Source of the DNA: an uncultured Anaeromyxobacter sp.
GTDB lineage: Bacteria > Myxococcota > Myxococcia > Myxococcales > Anaeromyxobacteraceae
NCBI GenBank assembly: GCA_903904005.1
Contig: CAIVAR010000085.1
Span: 1-34,975, forward strand
Direction of reading: 5' to 3'
DNA length: 34,975 nucleotides
Shown: piece by piece, positions 25,197-32,881 of the stretch
How positions within the stretch are numbered: position 1 is the first letter of the stretch
Layout of the letters: each line of letters starts with the position of its first letter
Translations under genes and position numbers: made by a program
The notes under the pieces: generated by a model
What the model saw: the letters and a program-made list of their open reading frames with translations, nothing else
What the model was told of the DNA's origin: nothing
The model's database searches: none

Positions 25197-26393
25197 CTAC
25201 GGAGGCGGGACGATCGAGACGGTCCGCTGCGTGCCGAAGGCGAGCGGCGCACCGGCGGCCCTGGTTCCGTTCCAGAGGACCTCGCGGGCCGTGAGCTTCC
25301 GCGCCTCGGTGTCGATGGTGACGAGCATGAAGGAGAGCTTGCTCTCGTCGCCGATGCCGTCGGCCGCGTCGATACCCGAGACGGAGCCCTTCGTCGGGGA
25401 GTCGACCCGGAAGGTGTGGAGCGTGACGTCGGCGTCGGGGCCGGTGAAGTCGTAGAACTCGCTCGAGTTGTTGTTCCCGTGGAAGTAGGCGACCACGTTC
25501 CTGTGGGCCTTCAGGAACGCCACGAGCGAGCGCTGCTCGACGAGGTTCGCGGTGGCCGTGGTGGCCGGCGCGTCGGCGAAGACGTCGGAGAGCAGGTTCT
25601 CGAACTTGAGCGACCAGTCGTAGGCCGTGCCCGTGGTGGAGGGGCTCGTGAAGTGCTTCGACTCGCTGGGCGGCTCGTCGTGCGTGAAGAGGACGACCGG
25701 GGTCGTGGCGCTCACCGAGGCGAGGTCGGTGGCCAGCCAGGTGCGGGCGGCGGAATCGGGCCACATGTTCACGAAGACGAAGTGAACGCCGCGGACGTCG
25801 CGCGAGTAGAAGACCTTGTCGGTCTTGTAGTCGTAGGTGGCGGTGGTCCTGGCGGTGGCCGGCTTGACCATCCGGTTGTAGATCTCGACGAGCACGGTGG
25901 CGTCGGTGGCGGGGCTCAGCGCCTTGGTGTAGCCGATGGCGTTGGACACGTCGTGGTTCCCGGGAACGAGGAGCAACGGCGTGGGGAGGCCGTCGCGGTC
26001 CTTGAGCGTGATCCCGTCGACGTAGTCGGCCTTGAACTGGCCCCAGGAGGTGGCGGCGCTCTGGTAGTAGGTCGTCCCCGAGACGAGCTGGGACCGGTTG
26101 GCGATGTCGCCCGTCTGGACCGCGAAGTCGATCGCGCCCACCGTCTGGCCGGGGCGTGCCCCGTCGGTGGTGGGAAGGAGGGCGGTGGAGATCGCGTTCA
26201 GCTGGCCCACCAGCGCCTGGTTCACCGCCTGGGCGGACACGCCCGTGGCGCCCCGGAACGACCGGGTGATCCCGTAGTGGGCGTCGGAGGTGTAGACGAA
26301 CTGGATCTCGGTCTGCGGGTTGCTGGAGCTGCCGCAGGCCGACAGGACGACGAGAGCGAGGGAGGCCAGCGATGCGCGAAGGTGTCGGTTCAA
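25197..26393 (-). CDS. lipoprotein calcineurin-like phosphoesterase
   Basis: 398 residues from a TTG start preceded by GAGGA. The N-terminus has a clear lipobox, LALVVLSAC-GSSS, so the protein should be lipid-anchored outside the cytoplasm. Domain motifs: YTSDAHYG, VQTGDIAN, VPGNHDVSN, LFTHDEPP and YFHGNNNSSEF. The last replaces the usual GHxH by HGNNN, which could alter one metal site. Upstream on its strand are a Pho box (26437-26458) and a terminator. It is divergent from alkaline phosphatase 2, mirroring the phosphatase pairing at 18774-21348. Confidence 0.85.
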   Translation of the reverse strand: MNRHLRASLASLALVVLSACGSSSNPQTEIQFVYTSDAHYGITRSFRGATGVSAQAVNQALVGQLNAISTALLPTTDGARPGQTVGAIDFAVQTGDIANRSQLVSGTTYYQSAATSWGQFKADYVDGITLKDRDGLPTPLLLVPGNHDVSNAIGYTKALSPATDATVLVEIYNRMVKPATARTTATYDYKTDKVFYSRDVRGVHFVFVNMWPDSAARTWLATDLASVSATTPVVLFTHDEPPSESKHFTSPSTTGTAYDWSLKFENLLSDVFADAPATTATANLVEQRSLVAFLKAHRNVVAYFHGNNNSSEFYDFTGPDADVTLHTFRVDSPTKGSVSGIDAADGIGDESKLSFMLVTIDTEARKLTAREVLWNGTRAAGAPLAFGTQRTVSIVPPP

Positions 26394-26436
26394 GGAATCC
26401 TCGGGGTTCGGGGAGACGACGGCCGCACAGTAGGCG

Positions 26437-26458
26437 CGCGGTGTAAACGTCCGGTGAC
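26437..26458 (-). promoter_or_regulatory. Pho box before lipoprotein phosphoesterase
   Basis: Read on the minus strand, GTCACCGGACG is followed at 11 bases by TTTACACCGCG. The site is about 44 bases from the TTG start. Confidence 0.6.
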
Positions 26459-26465
26459 GATGTGG

Positions 26466-26503
26466 AAAAAAAACGCCCCCGCGCCGCCAGAGGACGGCGC
26501 GGG
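26466..26503 (-). terminator. intrinsic terminator pointing leftward
   Basis: On the minus strand CCCGCGCCG and CGGCGCGGG form a perfect 9-bp stem with an 8-base loop, followed within a few bases by eight consecutive T. This is the best intrinsic terminator in the window, but no gene on that strand ends here; it sits upstream of the phosphoesterase promoter. Confidence 0.75.
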
Positions 26504-26606
26504 AGCGCCGCGCCCATCCCCGCCGGGAGATGCGGGCGCGCCGGGGCATGGATAGCCGACCGGGGGATCCCCTTCGCGACGGTTGGGCGACGATTGGCGT
26601 CGAGTC

Positions 26607-26639
26607 GTCGCCAGATCGTCACCCCGCCGACTCCCGTGT
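26607..26639 (+). promoter_or_regulatory. Pho box before alkaline phosphatase 26675
   Basis: GTCGC (26607), GTCAC (26618) and GACTC (26629) are on one 11-base register. TATCTT at 26639 may be the -10 element. The ATG is at 26675. Confidence 0.65.
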
Positions 26640-26674
26640 ATCTTGAGGTCACCGCCCCCAGCCCAGGAGTAACC

Positions 26675-27874
26675 ATGAGTGAAATGCAACGGAAGTTCCT
26701 CGCCGGAATCCGCCGGGGAGGGTCGGCGGCGATCCGGGCCGTCGCCCTCGCGGCCGCCCTCGGCGCCTCGGCCTGCGCCGTCAGCGGGAACAAGGGTCGG
26801 GCGAAGAACGTCGTCTACATGGTACCCGACGGCATGGGACTCGCCGACGTCACCGCGGCCCGCATCCAGAGGCACGGGCCGGACGGGATGCTCCACTTCG
26901 AGACCCTCGAGCACGTCGGGTACCAGCGGACCCACTCCGGAAGCAGCACCGTCACCGATTCCGCCGCGGGCGCCTCGGCCTGGGCCTGCGGCGAGAAGTT
27001 CGACAACGGGGAGGTTTGCTTCCACGGGGACGGCCGCCCCTTCCGGGCGAGCATCCTGGAGCTGGCCCGGAAGCAGGGGAAGGCCACCGGCCTGGTCGCC
27101 ACCTCCACCATCACCAACGCCACGCCGGCCTCGTTCGGCGCGCACGTGCCCGACCGAAACTGCGAGAACGAGATCGCCCGCCAGTACGTCCAGCTCACCG
27201 GCGTCGAGGTGATGCTCGGCAGCGGCGTCGACAGGTTCCGGTCGACCGCGCCCGATGCATGCGGCACGGCGGGCGACTTCATCGCCGAAGCGCAGGGCAA
27301 GGGATACGCCGTTGCCTACGACAGGGCCGGGATGGACGCCGCGGTGGCCCACGGCGGCGGAAGGCTCCTCGGGCTCTTTGGCAACGGTGGGATGGTTCCC
27401 GAGTACCTCCGCACCCCCGCCGAGACCCAGCCACGTCTCCCCGAGATGACCGCCGCGGCGCTGAAGGTCGTCGAGAAGAACCCGGCCGGCTTCTTCCTCC
27501 TGGTGGAGGGATCCCAGATCGACTGGGCCAACCACGCCAACAACTACCCCTACCAGCTGGGCGAGATGCTCGCCTTCGACGACGCCGTCCGGGTCGTGCG
27601 GAACTGGATCGCCGCCGACGAGGACCGGAAGGCGCGAACCCTGCTCATCGTAGTCGCCGACCACGACACGGGCGGCTTTGCCGTGAACGGGCCGCAGTCG
27701 ACCCTCCTGACCAAGGGGCAGACGGTCCAGGCGGCCTGGACGAGCGGCAAGCACACCGGCGTCGACACCCTCGTCTGGAGCCAGGGGCCTGGAAGCCAGG
27801 CGCTGGCGCGCGCCCTCGACAACACCGAGATCTACGCGGTGATGTGCGAGGCGCTGGGCATCCCGAAGGAGTGA
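26675..27874 (+). CDS. alkaline phosphatase, paralogue 2
   Basis: 399 residues; ATG preceded by AGGAGT. The core is nearly the same as the protein at 18774 (KNVVYMVPDGMGLADVT, VTDSAAGASAWACG, VEGSQIDWANHA, VADHDTGGF, GKHTGVDTL), so all catalytic residues are kept. The N-terminus differs: a hydrophobic signal ends in GASAC-AVSG, a weak lipobox, so this copy may be lipid-anchored whereas paralogue 1 looks freely secreted. That suggests division of labour after duplication. It has its own Pho box. Confidence 0.92.
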   Translation: MSEMQRKFLAGIRRGGSAAIRAVALAAALGASACAVSGNKGRAKNVVYMVPDGMGLADVTAARIQRHGPDGMLHFETLEHVGYQRTHSGSSTVTDSAAGASAWACGEKFDNGEVCFHGDGRPFRASILELARKQGKATGLVATSTITNATPASFGAHVPDRNCENEIARQYVQLTGVEVMLGSGVDRFRSTAPDACGTAGDFIAEAQGKGYAVAYDRAGMDAAVAHGGGRLLGLFGNGGMVPEYLRTPAETQPRLPEMTAAALKVVEKNPAGFFLLVEGSQIDWANHANNYPYQLGEMLAFDDAVRVVRNWIAADEDRKARTLLIVVADHDTGGFAVNGPQSTLLTKGQTVQAAWTSGKHTGVDTLVWSQGPGSQALARALDNTEIYAVMCEALGIPKE

Positions 27875-27902
27875 GGGCGCCCGGGATCCGCGGGTCAGGA
27901 CC

Positions 27903-29375
27903 TCAGCCCGCCCGACGCTCCGATGGCGCGCGCGGGACGACGGGCTGGCGCCGCAGCAGGCCATCGAGGAGCCCGAGCGTCTGGACGACGTGCGGTCCCG
28001 GGTTCAGCGCGACGCATTCGGCACGCCTTCCGGTCGTCTCGTCGGTGACCTCGGCGCGCGTGGGGAGCCCCTTGCGCGAAAGGCGGTCGAGCAACTGGGT
28101 CGACCAGATGACCGGTACGTGCGCCGCCTCGCAGAGCCCGAGCAGTTCCTCCTGGACCTCGGTGGCTCGCTCCCAGCCGCACTCGACCGCCAGGTCGCCA
28201 CGCGCGATCCGGACGCCGACGGGCCTCTTCCCGATCGCCTCCAGCAGGATCCCGGGCAGGTTCTCGAACCCGCGCCGGGTCTCCACCTGGAGGACGAGCC
28301 CCTGGGACGACTCCCCCAGGCGGCGCATCTCCGCGTCGATCTCGGCGACGTCGCCGGGGCGCTCGACGAACGAGAGCCCTGCGAGGTCGGCGAAGCGGAG
28401 CACGTGGGCGAGGTCGCCGCGGTCCTTCTCGGTGAGCGCCGGCAGGTGCAGTTCGCTGTCCGGGAGGTTGATGCGCCTGTCCGGGCGAAGGACCGACCCG
28501 GCCGGCTTCGCCTGGGTGACGAGGACGCGGGCTGCGTCCACGTCCACGGCCTCGATGCGCCCACCGATCTTGCCGGCGTCGAAGAACACGCGATCGCCAG
28601 CCAGGACGTCGTCGAGCACCTCCGGCAGGGAACAGGCGATGCGGGCAGAAGAGCCCTCGTCGTCCGCTCCGGCGGGGGCGCCTGGAGCACCGTCGCGGGT
28701 CAGGAACAGGACGTCACCCGTCCGGACGACGATCTCCCGCTCGCAGGGACCGGTCCGCAGCCTGGGCCCGCCGAGATTCGCCTGGACCAGGCAACGCCGG
28801 CCGGCCGACCTGGCGGCGTCGCGCACGGTAGACGCCATCCGCGCCCAGCGGTCCGGATCGCCGTGCGCGCAGTCGATGCGTGCCACGTCCATGCCATTCG
28901 CCACCAGGGCGAGGGCCAGGGACCGGTCGACGGGGGCCTCGGCCGGCAAGGTCACCATGATCCGGACCCCGCGACCGATCGGGCGGGGCCCGAGCAGGGC
29001 GCCGGTGTGCATGGAGAGAAGCCCGGGGCCGTCGTCGAACCCGGGAGCGCCCGTCGCCTCCGGCCACGGCTCTGGACGGCCGGTCAGGGCGGCGAGCGCG
29101 TGCAGGACGGACTCGATCGAGGAGAGCGTGTGCGATTCCACCTGCCCGAGCGAGGAGAGACCGAGGCGCGCGAGGTGCGCCTGCAAGGGCCTGATGTCGT
29201 CACGCCGGAGGGAGAGATGGTGGAGGAAGTTGCGGAGGCTCGGAGCGGCGTCGGCCGAGCGCCCCCTCAGGAGCGACGGGAGACGCGCCTCGGCTGCCAG
29301 GGCGTCGGCGCGGATCGCACGGAGTTGCTCGGTGCAGCGACGCGCCAGGGCCATGGGTTCGAGATCGAAGCTCAC
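27903..29375 (-). CDS. pyruvate-kinase-like protein (barrel only, divergent active site)
   Basis: About 490 residues. Roughly 110 N-terminal residues are helical and unlike classic pyruvate kinase. The rest follows the barrel order: IMVTLPAEAPVDRS, VANGMDVARIDCAHGD, LVQANLGGPRLRTG, ALTEKDRGDLAHVLRFADLAGLSFVERPGD, LVLQVETRRGFENLPGIL, VGVRIARGDLAVE, IWSTQLLDRL and LPTRAEVTDET. The usual AKIE segment with the catalytic Lys reads LQVET, and the C-terminal allosteric domain is absent. GGAGG is six bases before GTG 29375 and directly abuts ATG 29381, so either start is possible. It may be a non-glycolytic or regulatory relative. Confidence 0.8.
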   Translation of the reverse strand: MSFDLEPMALARRCTEQLRAIRADALAAEARLPSLLRGRSADAAPSLRNFLHHLSLRRDDIRPLQAHLARLGLSSLGQVESHTLSSIESVLHALAALTGRPEPWPEATGAPGFDDGPGLLSMHTGALLGPRPIGRGVRIMVTLPAEAPVDRSLALALVANGMDVARIDCAHGDPDRWARMASTVRDAARSAGRRCLVQANLGGPRLRTGPCEREIVVRTGDVLFLTRDGAPGAPAGADDEGSSARIACSLPEVLDDVLAGDRVFFDAGKIGGRIEAVDVDAARVLVTQAKPAGSVLRPDRRINLPDSELHLPALTEKDRGDLAHVLRFADLAGLSFVERPGDVAEIDAEMRRLGESSQGLVLQVETRRGFENLPGILLEAIGKRPVGVRIARGDLAVECGWERATEVQEELLGLCEAAHVPVIWSTQLLDRLSRKGLPTRAEVTDETTGRRAECVALNPGPHVVQTLGLLDGLLRRQPVVPRAPSERRAG

Positions 29376-29426
29376 GTGCATCCTCCTCCACGGGGCGGGC
29401 CGCTCCGGGCCGGGAGAGCATCGGTC

Positions 29427-29448
29427 CGGCGGGTGACGGCGGCGTGGC
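29427..29448 (-). promoter_or_regulatory. putative Pho box before pyruvate-kinase-like gene
   Basis: On the minus strand GCCACGCCGCC is followed after 11 bases by GTCACCCGCCG, about 50 bases before the gene start. One unit is imperfect. Confidence 0.4.
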
Positions 29449-29587
29449 GCCCCGACGACGCTTCTCTCGCTCGAGGGCGCCTCACCGCCTCGAGCCGTCC
29501 CCCAATCGTCGCCCGATCGCCCCGGCAGCGTTCCGGGGTTCCTGGTAATCCCCCCCGCGCAGTTCATGGAAGGACGGGAGGACCGGG

Positions 29588-29770
29588 ATGGGCAACATCG
29601 TCGTGATCGGTTCACACGTCTTCTGCATCTACGAGAGCGCTGGCCGGTGGCGGGTCGTCATGGACGGAACGCTCCTGGAGGGCAGGTGGTTGTCGAGGAG
29701 CGAGGCCACATGGGCGGCCTCCGGGCTCGCTCGAACGGGCGCGGCCGCGCTGTCGAAGGCCGCAGCGTAG
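29588..29770 (+). CDS. small protein, family A copy 3
   Basis: 60 residues; ATG preceded by GGGAGG. The core IVVIGSHVFCIYESAGRWR, VVMDGTLLEGRW, SRSEATWAASGLART aligns with the two copies near 16.1-16.8 kb. It has the shortest tail of the three. A CCCCCAATCGTCGCCC motif about 80 bases upstream resembles the flank of the Pho box at 21433 and may hold a degenerate Pho half-site (GTCGC at 29508). Function unknown. Confidence 0.75.
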   Translation: MGNIVVIGSHVFCIYESAGRWRVVMDGTLLEGRWLSRSEATWAASGLARTGAAALSKAAA

Positions 29771-29841
29771 CCGCCCCGCCCCGTCCGGGCCCCGACCCGG
29801 CTTGCCCATGCGTCGGCAACGGGCTGCGTTAGCGGAGGGGA

Positions 29842-32094
29842 ATGGATCCGCTTCCCGCCGCGCTCGAGGCCGCGCGGACCTACCTCGACCGTGTGTGCGC
29901 GCTGCAGGCCCGGTACCGCGCCGGTGACGTTCACGTCCGGCTTCCCCCCGGGTTCCTGGAGGACGAGGAGGACCTCGCGCAGGTGGTCGCCCGCCGGTTC
30001 CCGGCCTCGCACGCGCTCCTCGAGGGTGCGTCGAACGGCCTCTTCCTCTCCCTTCCGATCGCCTTCGATCCAGGGGAAGCCGTGGGGCCCTACCTCGCCA
30101 CGGTCGACCGCGACGGGAACGGGGAGCCCTACCGCTTCATGGATCTCGGCGCCCTGATCGCGTCGCAGCCCTTCGGGGAGAACGACCCGGAGATCACGGC
30201 CGGCGTGCTCCGGGACCTCCCGTACGCGGTGTCGCGCTACGCCCACTCCGAGTACCAGACGGTCCTCTCCCTGCGCTTCAAGGCGGCCCTCGACGGCATC
30301 GCCCCCGCGGGGACCCCGCGCCACTTCGTGGTCAACACGGGCGCCGAGGCGGTCGAGAACGCGATCAAGGCGGTGCTGCTCAACCGGGTGAAGACGCGGA
30401 TGGCCGACACGGGCGCCACGGGCGCCGAGGCGACACCCGAGCGGATCGGCCTCTTCGTCGTCTCCTACGAGGGGGCGTACCACGGCCGGACGCTGGGAAG
30501 CCTGGCCGTGACCCACCGCAAGCGCGCGCGGCTCGGCTTCCCCACCTTCGACTGGCCGCACGTGCCTTTCCCGGCGGAAGACCCCCGGTCGGCGACGCGG
30601 ACGGCACGCCGCGACGAGAAGAGCCTGGAGCAGCTGTGGGTCCTCCTCGTCACGGGGCGGACCCCCGGTGCGCCGCGGCCGAGGGAGGAGTTCCGGCGGC
30701 AACTCCAGGCCTGCGACGATTTCCTGGCCCGGCTCCCACCCGAGCGGGCCGCCTGGCCGGGGCTCGCCCAGGACTTCGTCGGCGAGCAGAGACGGAGGGT
30801 CGATCCCGCGGCGCTGGAGCGGGCCCGGCGTGTCGCCGGCGTCCTCGTCGAGCCCATCCAGGGGGAGGGCGGGCTGCGCTTCGCATCCGCGCCCTTCTTC
30901 CGTCGCCTCCGGCTCCTCACCCGGATCCACGACGTCCCGCTCATGTTCGACGAGGTGCAGACCGGCTGGGGGGCCACGGGGCGTCTCTGGGCCCACGAGC
31001 ACTTCGACCTTCCCTGCCCGCCCGACATCGTGGTCTGGGCCAAGAAGGCCCAGAACGGGGTCCTCTTCGTGAGCGAGGAGCTGGCGGCATTCTTCCAGGA
31101 GGAGAAGAAGTTCAACACCACCTGGGAAGGGGACTCGGTCGGGATGCTCCGCGTGCTCGCCGGACTCGGGAAGCTCGACCTCGAGAAGGTTCGACGGACG
31201 GGCGCGCTGGCCCGGGAAGGGCTCGACGCGCTCGCGCGAGACTTCCGCGGCCTCCTGCAGAACGTGCGCGGGAGGGGATGCATGCTGGCCTTCGACGTCG
31301 TCCGGCCCGACTGGCGGGAATGGCTCCGCGACCGGGCCTTCCGACACGGCCTCATCCTGCTGCCGGCCGGCGAGCGAACCCTGCGCTTCTACCCGCGCTA
31401 CGACATGGAGCCCCGGGCCCTGCAGGAGGCGCTCACCCTGCTCCGGCGTGCCGTCGAGGACCTCGCCGGCGGGAAGCGGACCGGGTCGATCCCGAGGGGG
31501 CCGGAGCTGCGGGTCGGTACACTGGAGGTGAAGCCCGGGGCGATCCAGGTCGTCGAGCTGACGGAGGAGGGGGCCGGAGCGCTGCTCCCCCAGGTCATGG
31601 CCGTGGAGGCCGAGCGCTACGGCAACGCCGGGCTCTACCCTCCCGGCGTCCTCAAGTCGGGGCCGCGGCCGCTGCTCCAGTATCCGGAGGAGACCCTGCG
31701 TGCCACGCTCGCCGGGCCACGCGCCTGCGGCGTCGCCCTGCGGGACCGCTCGTCGGGGCGGCTCGTGGCCTATGCCCTGGGCAGCGCGCTCGAGAATCAC
31801 GACGAGGTCGGGGTCCGGGACGATCCGGGCTACGGGGAGCACGACACCTTGTACCTGCAGGCCATGGCGATCTCGCCGCAGTTGCGGAACGGTACGGAGA
31901 TCGAGGCGATGGTCCTGGAGGCCCTTCGACTGAGGGTGAAAGGCGCCGGGTACGCGGCCATCTCGTCCCTGATCGAGGCGAGGCTGGTGGAGGAGGGGCC
32001 CCCGTGGCTCCGGGCGGCGACCGTGCTCGAGACCGTGGACGACTACCTCCAGAGCGGGATCCGGTTCGTCTACCTGCGGGTCCGGCTGGGGTGA
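29842..32094 (+). CDS. class III aminotransferase fused to a GNAT-like domain
   Basis: 750 residues; ATG preceded by GGAGGGG. Residues about 60-540 form a PLP fold-type I, class III aminotransferase: VNTGAEAVENAIKAV (cofactor phosphate region), SYEGAYHGRTLGSLAVTH, VEPIQGEGGLRF, LMFDEVQTGWGATG, and the PLP-binding Lys about 401 in VVWAKKAQNG. The details are closest to L-lysine 6-transaminase. After a linker, residues about 555-750 resemble an acetyltransferase (GNAT) domain (RSSGRLVAYALGSALE, YLQAMAISPQLRNGTEIEAMVLEALRLRVKGAGY). The fusion suggests transamination and acetylation of one amino acid or polyamine substrate. An agmatinase remnant lies just downstream. Confidence 0.85.
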   Translation: MDPLPAALEAARTYLDRVCALQARYRAGDVHVRLPPGFLEDEEDLAQVVARRFPASHALLEGASNGLFLSLPIAFDPGEAVGPYLATVDRDGNGEPYRFMDLGALIASQPFGENDPEITAGVLRDLPYAVSRYAHSEYQTVLSLRFKAALDGIAPAGTPRHFVVNTGAEAVENAIKAVLLNRVKTRMADTGATGAEATPERIGLFVVSYEGAYHGRTLGSLAVTHRKRARLGFPTFDWPHVPFPAEDPRSATRTARRDEKSLEQLWVLLVTGRTPGAPRPREEFRRQLQACDDFLARLPPERAAWPGLAQDFVGEQRRRVDPAALERARRVAGVLVEPIQGEGGLRFASAPFFRRLRLLTRIHDVPLMFDEVQTGWGATGRLWAHEHFDLPCPPDIVVWAKKAQNGVLFVSEELAAFFQEEKKFNTTWEGDSVGMLRVLAGLGKLDLEKVRRTGALAREGLDALARDFRGLLQNVRGRGCMLAFDVVRPDWREWLRDRAFRHGLILLPAGERTLRFYPRYDMEPRALQEALTLLRRAVEDLAGGKRTGSIPRGPELRVGTLEVKPGAIQVVELTEEGAGALLPQVMAVEAERYGNAGLYPPGVLKSGPRPLLQYPEETLRATLAGPRACGVALRDRSSGRLVAYALGSALENHDEVGVRDDPGYGEHDTLYLQAMAISPQLRNGTEIEAMVLEALRLRVKGAGYAAISSLIEARLVEEGPPWLRAATVLETVDDYLQSGIRFVYLRVRLG

Positions 32095-32105
32095 TCGCGC
32101 GCGGC

Positions 32106-32376
32106 TCAGGCCGCTGCCAGGAGGGCGAGCCCCTCGAACAGCAGGTGGGCGGCCAGGGTGGAGGTCGCGTCGGCATGGTCGAGCGCCGGGCACACCTCGA
32201 CCACGTCCATCCCGACCAGGGGGAGGCCGCGCAGCCCGCGGAGAAGATGAAGGCCCCGTGCTCCTCCGCGAAGAGGGACTCGGAGGCGCTCCCCTGCGGG
32301 CCCCGGATTCCCACCTGGAAGAGCTGCTCGGGCGCGATCAACCCCTCCTCGAGGGCGTGAGGGCGGAAGTGTGCCC
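32106..32376 (-). pseudogene. decayed agmatinase/ureohydrolase fragment
   Basis: On the minus strand one frame reads HALEEGLIAPEQLFQVGIRGPQ and then EEHGAFIF; a second frame continues with LPLVGMDVVEVCPALDHADA and LAAHLLFEGLALLAAA to a stop at 32106. Both match agmatinase (arginase fold) in order. The N-terminal half is missing. Between the two parts the central metal-binding segment (DxDxxDPxxxPG) has been deleted with a frame change near 32245. It is therefore a broken relic converging on the aminotransferase gene, 11 bases from its stop. Confidence 0.75.
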
Positions 32377-32626
32377 CCGCGCACAATGGACTGGCGATAT
32401 CCGTGGTTCGTGCGCCACCCAGGGTTTTGAATCACACAGGGCCAACCGGCCATTACCGCACCGATCCGGGCGGCACACTTCGTGCGATGTAAACCGTCCA
32501 AACCGGAGGGACGTCCGGGAAGGCACTCACCATCACGTTCCATGGCGTAGTCGACCGCATTGATCCATACTGAAACAACCGAGTGGGGACGCAGTGAAGG
32601 CCAACCCGGACACCCGACATCGAACC
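32377..32626. other. gene-free stretch with lower GC
   Basis: About 250 bases between the agmatinase relic and the family B gene. The sequence is visibly less GC-rich than its surroundings (for example TTTTGAATCACACA near 32425) and has no open frame resembling the neighbouring genes. It may be junction material left from the deletion that truncated the agmatinase. No convincing Pho repeat is present. Confidence 0.5.
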
Positions 32627-32839
32627 ATGGCAACTCGCGAAAGTTTTTTCGAGTGCATCTTCAATCCCGACGGGAACGAATACCGTTTCCACGTCCGGGC
32701 CTGGAACGCGCACGAGGCCGAAGAGACCATCAAGGCTTCTCTCCGCGACAACGGGGTCCACGACTCCGGCTCGCTGCTCATCCGCGATCGCAGGGGCGCC
32801 GAACTCCTCCGTTCCACGTACGCATTCGAGTACGCGTAG
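32627..32839 (+). CDS. small protein, family B copy 2
   Basis: 70 residues. The start ATG is chosen because MATRESFFEC then lines up with MRSKRERIFDC of the copy at 10367; a GTG at 32594 would add 11 residues. The ribosome site is weak. The core FFECIFNPDGNEYRFHVRAW, AHEAEETIKASLRDNG, SGSLLIRDRRGAELL shares the family pattern F-[DE]-C, P-x-G-x-E, RAW, RD-x-RG. No signal peptide. The gene converges on the Nudix gene with a hairpin between. Confidence 0.7.
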   Translation: MATRESFFECIFNPDGNEYRFHVRAWNAHEAEETIKASLRDNGVHDSGSLLIRDRRGAELLRSTYAFEYA

Positions 32840-32864
32840 CCGGGATCACTTGCCGCGATCCCGG
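32840..32864. terminator. bidirectional hairpin between family B copy 2 and Nudix gene
   Basis: CCGGGATC and GATCCCGG form a perfect 8-bp stem with a 9-base loop in the 42-base convergent gap. There is no T-run on either side, but the position suits a shared terminator. Confidence 0.5.
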
Positions 32865-32881
32865 AAGTTCGATCTCCACTC

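Noticed and set aside
24508-26793. Long minus-strand frame across the DJ-1 and phosphoesterase genes
   Set aside because: Same strand but a different frame from the two real genes, which have proper starts, ribosome sites and catalytic motifs.
29629-32193. Long minus-strand frame opposite the aminotransferase fusion
   Set aside because: Antisense shadow of a gene with clear PLP-enzyme motifs. Only the separate agmatinase-like segment from 32106 on is supported.
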